Made by a program: the position numbers and the translations under genes. Shown here piece after piece: positions 1 through 5,114 of a DNA stretch of 5,308 nt. Within the stretch, counting starts at the first letter, position 1. Each line of letters opens with the position of its first letter. The notes under the pieces are model-generated. The model worked only from the letters and a program-made list of their open reading frames with translations. It searched no databases and was not told the DNA's origin. This DNA is from Candidatus Dojkabacteria bacterium. Lineage in GTDB: Bacteria > Patescibacteria > Dojkabacteria > SC72. The stretch lies in contig JALNYV010000043.1 in NCBI GenBank assembly GCA_023229785.1, positions 1 through 5,308 on the forward strand. Direction: 5' to 3'.

Positions 1-562
1 TGAATTTATTTACAATATTGTTGATTATATCCTGGCAGTGTGGCGTGTTCATATCTCCCCCGCAGTTATGGCCCTCCAGGAAGCAGTATTTCCATTTAAA
101 GTTTCTTAATATATGGTAAAGATTTATAGTACCAACGTGTTTTGTTAAGCTTAAAGCTAACACTATATCCACTGTATTATCCTTTCCAAAGAAATCATGG
201 ATTGTATCTATAGTTTGCATTGGATTTTTCAGGTCAGCATGTTTATAGGTTATTGCCATATCATTATATTGAGCTAATTCGGTTGCACATTTCAGGAAAT
301 CATTCTCATATTCAAGACCTAAAATATTTCTAGCTCCACGCCGATATGCCTCTATAGACATAGCACCCAATTGAGCGCCCAGGTCTATCAAACTGATTCC
401 CGTAAAATTCTTCGGCAAATCCATTTTATCAAATCTATATAAAGTATCCCTTGTGCCTTTCACATAGTCACCGTCAATGAAATATGATTGATATGGTTGA
501 GCCCTTTCTTTATGTGGGAATTGAGCCAGAGTTGCAATTCGTTCTTTAAGTGTAGCAGTCAT
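1..562 (-). CDS. class I SAM-dependent methyltransferase, 3' end cut off by the window edge
   Basis: I translated this frame by hand from the ATG at 562. It stays open for 187 codons and leaves the window, so the C-terminus is missing. The middle has a Rossmann methyltransferase core: motif I is ISLIDLGAQLGAMS (residues 57-70), followed by a helix and GLEYEND (82-88), whose acidic E84 would bind the ribose of SAM. HAD (108-110) fits motif III. DIVLALSLTKHVG (132-144) fits motif IV and resembles the D-V-V-L-x-L-S-x-T-K strand of Bin3/MePCE-type methyltransferases. The first 55 residues look like a short substrate-side lead-in (GDYVKGTRDTLYRFDK). The start is supported by AGGGGG nine bases upstream, which overlaps the stop of the preceding gene 13 bases away, so the two genes are probably co-translated. 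The methyl acceptor (sugar, nucleic acid or protein) cannot be told from the sequence. The fold assignment is firm; any substrate is not. Confidence 0.85.
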   Translation of the reverse strand, partial: MTATLKERIATLAQFPHKERAQPYQSYFIDGDYVKGTRDTLYRFDKMDLPKNFTGISLIDLGAQLGAMSIEAYRRGARNILGLEYENDFLKCATELAQYNDMAITYKHADLKNPMQTIDTIHDFFGKDNTVDIVLALSLTKHVGTINLYHILRNFKWKYCFLEGHNCGGDMNTPHCQDIINNIVNKF

Positions 563-575
563 ACAACCATACCCC

Positions 576-1202
576 CTATACAATAACCCGCATCATATCA
601 AAAATACTGCGGCGCACATCTATCAGGTAGTTATTTACCACATTCCCCTCTTTGTTTAAGTCTCCCAGAGCACCAGGGCTGGCTTCTATTTTACCCGTAT
701 CTATAAACAATTGCTTGAATTTATCAAAGTTCCATTTCCCAGCTGGCAGTTTGTTGGCATCGGGAAATATGAACCCATAGATGCCCTTGGCGTCCAAATA
801 ATCTGGATAGAATATACTTGAAATAAAAGTTTTAACTTTTATTTGCTCTCCAGGGCAAGGAGACATCTTCTTTTCTGATAGTAAAGTAAAGAGAGTATAT
901 TCTGTTACTAATGTGCTCATTATTTCTTTTTTATTCTTTGATATAAACTTATAGGAATCTATCATTTCCTTATTACGCCCACGTGCCCAGGCTACTGATT
1001 CCGGCCTACCATTTAAAGAGATTACGAATTTACTTTCAATTCCCGGCACCCATAAACAATGTTTTCCAAGTTTTGCATCATATTCTTGACCGTCTAATCG
1101 CACTCTTACATCATAACCCAAACCCGCTCTTGCCTCAGATGCATTTATTCCGAGTCCATCACCATCAAAGTTTAATATCACCAATTCTTTATAATTTATC
1201 AT
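576..1202 (-). CDS. protein of unknown function, 208 aa, with faint kinase-like C-terminal motifs
   Basis: I do not recognise this family with confidence. The ATG at 1202 has a GAGG Shine-Dalgarno six bases upstream and lies inside the last codons of the preceding 47-aa gene (14-base overlap). No signal peptide or membrane segment is evident. Residues 1-65 look beta-rich. A helix with E101 (VTEYTLFTLLSEKKMSP, 99-115) is followed by a hinge-like GIYGFIFPDANKLPAGKW (140-157). Then come GDLNKEGNVVNNYLIDVRR (180-198) and FDMMR. Seen in order, these recall an aminoglycoside/lipopolysaccharide-kinase layout: helix C Glu, hinge, catalytic-loop D181...N187, then a DFG-like D195. However, the loop spacings are irregular (D to N is six residues, N to D only eight), so it could be a degenerate kinase fold or something unrelated. 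The methyltransferase gene follows after 13 bases, so a shared pathway is plausible. That it is a real gene is well supported; its function is open. Confidence 0.88.
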   Translation of the reverse strand: MINYKELVILNFDGDGLGINASEARAGLGYDVRVRLDGQEYDAKLGKHCLWVPGIESKFVISLNGRPESVAWARGRNKEMIDSYKFISKNKKEIMSTLVTEYTLFTLLSEKKMSPCPGEQIKVKTFISSIFYPDYLDAKGIYGFIFPDANKLPAGKWNFDKFKQLFIDTGKIEASPGALGDLNKEGNVVNNYLIDVRRSIFDMMRVIV

Positions 1203-1332
1203 TCTTAACCTCGTTTAATATTTTTGGCGTCCAATGCGAACAAGTATCATTGGATGCCTTTTTTATTGTTTGTGGATTAAATATACACATCGGCATCCTA
1301 AACCAATTACAATTACCACATATCTGTTCCAT
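1189..1332 (-). CDS. small Cys-rich, probably zinc-binding protein, 47 aa
   Basis: This short gene was found by hand translation of what otherwise looks like an intergenic gap. It starts MEQICGNCNWFRMPMC and ends NEVKNDKL. C5 and C8 form a CxxC pair near the N-terminus, C16 and C31 follow, and DTCSHWTP (29-36) closes the motif. The pattern CGNCxWF...C...D-x-C-x-x-W-x-P is common in tiny hypothetical proteins of phages and bacteria, and four cysteines suit a single structural zinc site. No enzymatic residues can be proposed. The start is strongly supported by AAGGAG with a seven-base spacer. The last 14 bases overlap the start of the 208-aa gene, which indicates translational coupling. Its role is unknown; a small nucleic-acid- or protein-binding adaptor is only a guess. 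Confidence 0.85.
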   Translation of the reverse strand: MEQICGNCNWFRMPMCIFNPQTIKKASNDTCSHWTPKILNEVKNDKL

Positions 1333-1339
1333 TACTGTT

Positions 1340-1345
1340 CTCCTT
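1340..1345 (-). promoter_or_regulatory. Shine-Dalgarno AAGGAG of the 47-aa Cys-rich gene
   Basis: On the minus strand AAGGAG stands seven bases before the ATG at 1332. It overlaps the last bases of the 38-aa gene upstream. This near-perfect site is the main evidence that the short reading frame is translated. Confidence 0.8.
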
Positions 1346-1346
1346 C

Positions 1347-1463
1347 TTATCGCACATTATGGTTTATTGTTAAATTTCCACCGCAAGACGGACACACACC
1401 ATAAACAACATTTGAATTTAGAAATCCATTTTGGTGTGATACACTTGCGGGAATTATACTCAT
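1347..1463 (-). CDS. very small CxxC-motif protein, 38 aa
   Basis: A hand-translated mini-gene starting MSIIPASVSHQNGF and ending CPSCGGNLTINHNVR. Its only recognisable feature is one zinc-knuckle-like half site, CPSCGG (residues 24-29), followed by a histidine (H35), so a full zinc ribbon would need a partner or a dimer. The ATG overlaps the TGA of the endonuclease C-terminal frame as ATGA and is preceded by GGAGGT with a seven-base spacer, an excellent ribosome-binding site. The next gene begins 14 bases after its stop. The strong site and tight packing argue for a real gene, although a length of 38 residues leaves room for doubt. It could also be a truncated remnant of a longer two-knuckle zinc-ribbon protein. 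Function unknown. Confidence 0.72.
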   Translation of the reverse strand: MSIIPASVSHQNGFLNSNVVYGVCPSCGGNLTINHNVR

Positions 1464-1951
1464 TTTTCAAACCTCCATACTATTTGTCCGCAATCCCAAA
1501 TTCTATTATATCCATTATTTTGCATATTCTGCCATTCTGTTAGTTTACTATCATACGTTTTTAGTTTATCAATCAACTTATGCTTTTGATATTGTATCCT
1601 ATTTTCTCTAGTTTTAGACCCAACACTGACATAATAATAATTGGGAGTGGTTAATCTGATTGAATTAAACCCCAATTGTCGGTATATGCCACCATTGCTC
1701 CATCGTCTATCGGTATATGATATTATTGGTTCTATATAGTATTTGTCAGTAAAATACTTAAATATCCTTTTCGCTCCTCCAACAACTTGAGTGTTCAATT
1801 TACTGCAGTATCGCAACATTTCACATGAAACATTACCAGTAATCTTACGCTTACCAAATGTCATAATTGAAACTAACTCATTCTCATAATATAATCCAAT
1901 ATTAATACTACTTATACAATTACCTTGTATATGATTGTTGTTTAAGAACAA
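1460..1951 (-). CDS. C-terminal part of an interrupted Vsr-type homing endonuclease
   Basis: This frame is in phase with the nuclease gene upstream and separated from it only by one TGA (2011-2009). Open coding continues directly after that stop with QRIGARECKIIVVDNRDKE and then the frame given here, so the biological piece is 2008-1460. The sequence matches my memory of the C-terminal domain of long phage homing endonucleases: NNNHIQGN (residues 4-11), GLYYENELVSIMTFGK (19-34), RYCSKLNTQVVGGA (47-60), SYTDRRWSNGGIYRQLGF (78-95) and the closing MQNNGYNRIWDCGQIVW (143-159). The strand-helix-strand order, with a VGGA turn and a Y-x-x-L-G-F segment, suggests a GNAT-like fold; that is inference. 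The listed start is a TTG without a good ribosome-binding site, and the first in-frame ATG is residue 30, so independent translation is doubtful. It is probably a non-translated remnant or is reached by readthrough. Its TGA overlaps the ATG of the 38-aa gene. Confidence 0.75.
   Translation of the reverse strand: MFLNNNHIQGNCISSINIGLYYENELVSIMTFGKRKITGNVSCEMLRYCSKLNTQVVGGAKRIFKYFTDKYYIEPIISYTDRRWSNGGIYRQLGFNSIRLTTPNYYYVSVGSKTRENRIQYQKHKLIDKLKTYDSKLTEWQNMQNNGYNRIWDCGQIVWRFEK
1471..1476 (-). promoter_or_regulatory. Shine-Dalgarno GGAGGT of the 38-aa CxxC gene
   Basis: GGAGGT on the minus strand ends seven bases before the ATG at 1463. It lies inside the last codons of the endonuclease C-terminal frame. 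The site decides the start and supports coupled reinitiation at the ATGA overlap. Confidence 0.8.
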
Positions 1952-2008
1952 TTCTTTGTCTCTATTATCAACAACTATAATTTTACATTCTCTAGCGCCT
2001 ATTCTTTG

Positions 2009-2011
2009 TCA
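2009..2011 (-). other. in-frame TGA interrupting the homing endonuclease
   Basis: The codons run CTG GGT ATA TCT TGA CAA AGA ATA GGC GCT on the minus strand. Reading continues without frameshift into the C-terminal domain, and the whole frame 3091-1460 has no other stop before its end. The base after the stop is C (TGAC), a context known to be relatively leaky. Either a recent nonsense mutation, a sequencing error, or low-level readthrough could explain it. Confidence 0.85.
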
Positions 2012-3091
2012 AGATATACCCAGTTTGCTTAGTATCATAGACTTAACAATATCCCGCTTATACAACCACTCATCCTCAAAGATATGAATGAGTTGTATAC
2101 CTTTACTGTTGCATAGATCGGTTTTTGTGATATGATAATCGTCATTTTTAAATTTATGCCAATATAAACCATTATACTCTATTGCAATGTTATGCGACAG
2201 CATAAAAATGTCCAATTCATAAGGTGGTATAATATTTCTATTATTTTCAATTATATCTATCTTATAATTTTTTAAAAAATCCCCCACTTCTCGTTCTGCA
2301 TTAGATGTGCTATTATTGGCACACTTTCCACATCTCACTCCCCTATTCCAATTGGACTTACTAGTGATATGATGGTGTCCTTTGGGGCAGATTAATTCTA
2401 TAGTGTTCCACCTATAGTTTTCTGGTGTAGAAACGAGTTTATACCCAAAAGACTCAAAATCTTCTACTATTTGATGCCAATTTGATTTCAGTTTATCCAA
2501 TCTATTATTTTGATATGTCTCTTTACAAATATCACTTTTAGAGTTACATTCATTTCCATAGCGTATTAAATTTGTATTATTTGATTTTATTTTAAACGAT
2601 TCAGATTGAAATACCCAATTAGTTCCATATTTTTTGATATTAGTCTCTATTGTTTTATTTTTTACCTTTTCACATTGAACTGGATAATCAACACCATAAT
2701 GCGACCTACAGGTTTCTTGTTTTTTGTTCTTTATAAACTCAGCAGAACTTATATTATAAACTCCATATTTTTCATAAACAGATTTTGATATATTCTTGTA
2801 ATGTTCTTTCCAATCAATGCAAGCTTTTGTACAATATTTTCTATATCCTTTACTAAAACCTAAAAACTTTAAAGTATTATTACATGTAGGACATTTTTGT
2901 AAAACATATATATTATTATATATATGATATATTCTTTGAGCAAAAGATGGTTGTACCATATTAAGAAATTCAGTTGATTTCATTATATAGTTGTATTCAA
3001 CGGGATATTTGGATTTAATATAACCTTTATTACTAGTAACCCGTTTTCTACTAATAATATTATCTGTTATGAATCTTTGTATATCAATCAA
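2009..3091 (-). CDS. Vsr/EDxHD-like homing endonuclease with DUF723-type repeats, N-terminal 360 aa
   Basis: This is a site-specific DNA endonuclease of the freestanding phage type, acting as a selfish element. In order it has: a helical lead-in (1-60); a zinc site C67-P-T-C70 with C87 and C91; four repeats of exactly 23 residues, each beginning YG (positions 109, 132, 155, 178), as in the DUF723 repeats that I take to bind DNA; a second zinc site CPKGHHH...CGKC (C235, H239 or H240, C254, C257); and a Vsr-like nuclease domain (264-345). The nuclease domain has NAEREV (E266/E268), YELDIF (D294), AIEYNGLYWH (E305, H312), YHITK (H320) and IFEDEW (339-342). The catalytic set looks complete. Full-length relatives continue into a C-terminal domain that is found here in the same frame after the TGA. 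The only upstream start is a TTG at 3091, which overlaps the glycosyltransferase stop by eight bases. The coding is very AT-rich compared with its neighbours, a sign of transfer. Confidence 0.9.
   Translation of the reverse strand: MIDIQRFITDNIISRKRVTSNKGYIKSKYPVEYNYIMKSTEFLNMVQPSFAQRIYHIYNNIYVLQKCPTCNNTLKFLGFSKGYRKYCTKACIDWKEHYKNISKSVYEKYGVYNISSAEFIKNKKQETCRSHYGVDYPVQCEKVKNKTIETNIKKYGTNWVFQSESFKIKSNNTNLIRYGNECNSKSDICKETYQNNRLDKLKSNWHQIVEDFESFGYKLVSTPENYRWNTIELICPKGHHHITSKSNWNRGVRCGKCANNSTSNAEREVGDFLKNYKIDIIENNRNIIPPYELDIFMLSHNIAIEYNGLYWHKFKNDDYHITKTDLCNSKGIQLIHIFEDEWLYKRDIVKSMILSKLGIS
2492..2767 (-). repeat. four 23-residue YG repeats inside the homing endonuclease
   Basis: Residues 109-200 contain four copies of a unit whose consensus is roughly YG-x-x-x-x-x-x-S/C-x-x-x-K-x-K-x-x-x-T, each starting with YG at a fixed 23-residue step. 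At the DNA level they are diverged, so this is a protein repeat and not a recent DNA duplication. The family is thought to use such units for DNA contact. Confidence 0.8.
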
Positions 3092-4082
3092 TCCCTAAAT
3101 CCTTTAAATATATTTTTGCTGGTTCTTTGCCTTCTAATACATCTAGTGCCATCTTAATCCGATGTTTTGCTGTGTGATATTTCTGTGTATACTCAAAAGC
3201 TTGTTGTCTTATCTTGTTTCCTAGCTCTGGATGTTCCATATAGTAGTTGTATTTGTTCATAAAACTATCCGGCCTCATATGCTCGTATTGTACAAAATGA
3301 CAGCCTGGTTTAAAGAATTGGTTTATTGCACTACATTCACTATGGAAATATAGTGCTCCTGCGCCGCAGTATTGAAACGGGCGAGTGTCCAAATATCCAT
3401 CTACATGCATGCCATGTTGTATACCAAGTATAGCATTACAACTTGCTGCTATTTCTGCAGTAGAAAATCTGGTATTACCGAATTTATCGTCAGGATATAT
3501 TTTTATATCTATACGATTGGATAGTTCGGTTATGAATTCAGCTCTTCCAAAATGTAAATGTCCTTCATTTCTCCTGCTAATATTACCAGTAAATACCAAA
3601 TTATAGCCAAATGAACTGTTGGGTATATTTATTGATTCCTGATTCAATGCAAAGTAAGGCCAATGTATACAGGGAACTCTAAGTATATCAGAAAATTCTT
3701 TATATCTTCTACTATTTACCAAACACAAATCAACCAAGGCATCTACTGGATATGGGAATCTAGGCTCAAGCTTTGCATCACCTTCTTGTATTATTATTTT
3801 TGTGCCCCATTTTCTCTTAGCTTTCATTATTACTTGGTGTAGGTCTTCGCGATTTAAGTTGTCCCCTTCTATATCTTTTAGATTTTCTGAAAAAAGCATA
3901 TGGCAAAATAATACATGCGGTTTGTAATAGTTTAGTTGTTGTTCAATATTCTCTGGGCCTTGCCTAATAGAAATGGAATAGTGTAAATGACCATTTAATA
4001 TACTCCCTTGGACAGTGCCAGCGAGATAATATGAGTGCCATTTCTGGAAATCTCCAATAGTGGCAATACGGAGTTGTTGCAT
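3084..4082 (-). CDS. GT-B-fold glycosyltransferase, CgeB-like (second of two tandem paralogues)
   Basis: A predicted cytoplasmic sugar transferase of 332 aa. It is paralogous to the gene just upstream over its full length. An N-terminal Rossmann half begins MQQLRIATIGDFQKWHSYYL, with NYYKPHVLFCHMLF (51-64) and IIIQEGDA (97-103). The linker is VPCIHWPYFALNQ (136-148). The C-terminal donor-binding half holds VFTGNISRRNEG (163-174), GNTRFSTAEIAAS (202-214), GIQHGMHVDGY (220-230), RPFQYCGAGALYFH (234-247) and GNKIRQQAFEYTQKYH (288-303). This matches the Glyco_trans_1_2 pattern seen in CgeB-type proteins, except that the usual Glu after R-x-F is Gln (Q237). The frame extends 12 codons further to a TTG at 4118, but the ATG at 4082 has AAGGA seven bases upstream and aligns with the paralogue's start, so it is chosen. 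No signal peptide or membrane segment is seen. Donor and acceptor are unknown. Confidence 0.88.
   Translation of the reverse strand: MQQLRIATIGDFQKWHSYYLAGTVQGSILNGHLHYSISIRQGPENIEQQLNYYKPHVLFCHMLFSENLKDIEGDNLNREDLHQVIMKAKRKWGTKIIIQEGDAKLEPRFPYPVDALVDLCLVNSRRYKEFSDILRVPCIHWPYFALNQESINIPNSSFGYNLVFTGNISRRNEGHLHFGRAEFITELSNRIDIKIYPDDKFGNTRFSTAEIAASCNAILGIQHGMHVDGYLDTRPFQYCGAGALYFHSECSAINQFFKPGCHFVQYEHMRPDSFMNKYNYYMEHPELGNKIRQQAFEYTQKYHTAKHRIKMALDVLEGKEPAKIYLKDLGID
3100..3105 (-). promoter_or_regulatory. Shine-Dalgarno AAAGGA supporting the TTG start of the homing endonuclease
   Basis: AAAGGA lies eight bases before the TTG at 3091. A TAG in frame two codons upstream rules out any earlier start, and the first in-frame ATG is residue 37, inside the conserved N-terminal region. 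The rare TTG is therefore the best start, which would give low expression. Confidence 0.65.
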
Positions 4083-4089
4083 AGTTATT

Positions 4090-4094
4090 TCCTT
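4090..4094 (-). promoter_or_regulatory. Shine-Dalgarno AAGGA deciding the start of the second glycosyltransferase
   Basis: AAAAAGGA on the minus strand lies seven bases before the ATG at 4082, within the 39-base gap after the first glycosyltransferase. It favours this ATG over the upstream TTG at 4118, which has no comparable site. Confidence 0.75.
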
Positions 4095-4121
4095 TTTATA
4101 TGTTTTGCCACAAATCAATCT

Positions 4122-5114
4122 TTAACTGGCACATATTATACTCTTTTGTGGTATGTTTTTATCATCCAGTTCCCAGATATATGCTTCTTTACCGTCTAAT
4201 ATATTTATAACCTGTTTCATCCTTTCTTTTGAGGAATGATATTTCTGTGTATATTTAAACGCTTGTTTTCTTATCTTATTTCCCTCTGCTGGATTATTGA
4301 CCACAAAATAGTTGTATTTGTCCATAAAATCATCAATATTGTCCCGCTCAAACCCCACATAATGCACCCCATCTCTGAAAAACCTCTCTACTACTTGATG
4401 TTTATCATGAAAATACAAAGCCCCGGCGCCACAATATTGCCATATTCTAACATCTTGGTATCCTTGAATATCAAGGCCCATCTGGAACCCCAACACACTT
4501 TTAGCTGAGCTGGCCAGCTCTGGGGTTTGGAATCTGGTATTACCAGATTCGGGTGTGGGAAATACCTTTACGGGAATTTTGGTTTTTAGTTGTTGTATAA
4601 ATCTTGCCCGTGGAGCATGGTGGTGATTATCCGACAGACTACCAGTAAAAGCCAAATCACATTTATACACGTCCACCGGCTCGGCTATGTCATCTTGATT
4701 TAGAGCCATATACGGCCAATGAATACAGGGCACATTCCAGACCTTATAATTTGGCATCATCGGCCAATGATTAATCAGGGCATAATCTACAATTCCATTG
4801 ATTGCTTTTGCATATCGTGGGTCTGGCCGGGCATCACCGGCATGGTAGAATACCTTAGTGCCTATTCTTCTTGCTTTTTCTAGTACACGAAACAACTGTT
4901 CTCTATGAGGTAGATTATCAAAGATTGTGTGGGCCAGTATAGCATGAGGCTTAAAAAACTCTATCTGCTCCCATACTTCGTTCATTGTGCTCTTTTCCAA
5001 TGAAATTGGTCTTGCAAGACCACCATTCAGAAAGATTCCTTGCATACTGCCCATCAAAAAATAGCTTAAATATGAATTAAATTTTCCCAAAACTACTATT
5101 CTATATTGTTTCAT
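4122..5114 (-). CDS. GT-B-fold glycosyltransferase, CgeB-like (first of two tandem paralogues)
   Basis: A predicted sugar transferase of 330 aa, from the ATG at 5114 to a TAA. The N-terminal half starts MKQYRIVVLGKFNSYLSYFL and has FFKPHAILAHTIFDN (53-67) and HAGDARPDPR (91-100), which could lie in the acceptor cleft. VPCIHWPYMALNQDDI (128-143) links to the C-terminal half. There LAFTGSLSDNHHH (154-166), GNTRFQTPELASS (191-203), GYQDVRIWQYCGAGALYFH (218-236) and GNKIRKQAFKYTQKYH (278-293) follow the Glyco_trans_1_2 layout of CgeB-like enzymes, with Q226 where Glu is typical. All tryptophans checked are TGG. The ATG overlaps the stop of the upstream gene as TAATG, and GGGGA is only four bases away, so translation probably depends on coupling. 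The shared unusual features with the next gene indicate duplication followed by divergence, hence two different linkages or acceptors. Family is well supported; specificity is unknown. Confidence 0.88.
   Translation of the reverse strand: MKQYRIVVLGKFNSYLSYFLMGSMQGIFLNGGLARPISLEKSTMNEVWEQIEFFKPHAILAHTIFDNLPHREQLFRVLEKARRIGTKVFYHAGDARPDPRYAKAINGIVDYALINHWPMMPNYKVWNVPCIHWPYMALNQDDIAEPVDVYKCDLAFTGSLSDNHHHAPRARFIQQLKTKIPVKVFPTPESGNTRFQTPELASSAKSVLGFQMGLDIQGYQDVRIWQYCGAGALYFHDKHQVVERFFRDGVHYVGFERDNIDDFMDKYNYFVVNNPAEGNKIRKQAFKYTQKYHSSKERMKQVINILDGKEAYIWELDDKNIPQKSIICAS

Noticed and set aside
983..1543. A 186-codon open frame on the plus strand
   Set aside because: It starts with GTG, has no ribosome-binding site, is antisense to four well-supported minus-strand genes, and its protein is a low-complexity Leu/His/Ile mix without motifs.
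2009..2011. Genome-wide reassignment of TGA to an amino acid
   Set aside because: Tryptophans in the glycosyltransferases and the endonuclease are TGG, no other gene holds an in-frame TGA, and TGA ends two genes here, one in an ATGA coupling overlap with a strong ribosome-binding site.
2606..2788. Plus-strand 60-codon frame rich in Phe and Ile, like a membrane peptide
   Set aside because: It is the complement of the Lys/Asn-rich repeat region of the endonuclease; antisense of such codons gives false hydrophobic peptides.
2900..2935. AT-rich near-palindromic stretch that could be a hairpin or origin
   Set aside because: It encodes the conserved RIYHIYNNIYVLQ segment of the endonuclease; the alternation follows from Ile/Tyr/Asn codons in AT-rich DNA.
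3385..3606. Plus-strand 73-codon frame
   Set aside because: Lies wholly antisense to the conserved C-terminal domain of the second glycosyltransferase, with no motif of its own.
4095..4118. Promoter-like TTGATT and TATAAA before the second glycosyltransferase
   Set aside because: The spacer is only 12 bases, too short for a sigma-70 promoter, and the gap is an ordinary intra-operon space.
4083..4118. Twelve-codon N-terminal extension of the second glycosyltransferase from a TTG
   Set aside because: The downstream ATG has a good AAGGA site and matches the start of the paralogue; the extension has no counterpart there.
4236..4508. Plus-strand 90-codon frame with hydrophobic N-terminus
   Set aside because: Antisense to the matching conserved region of the first glycosyltransferase; no supporting signals.
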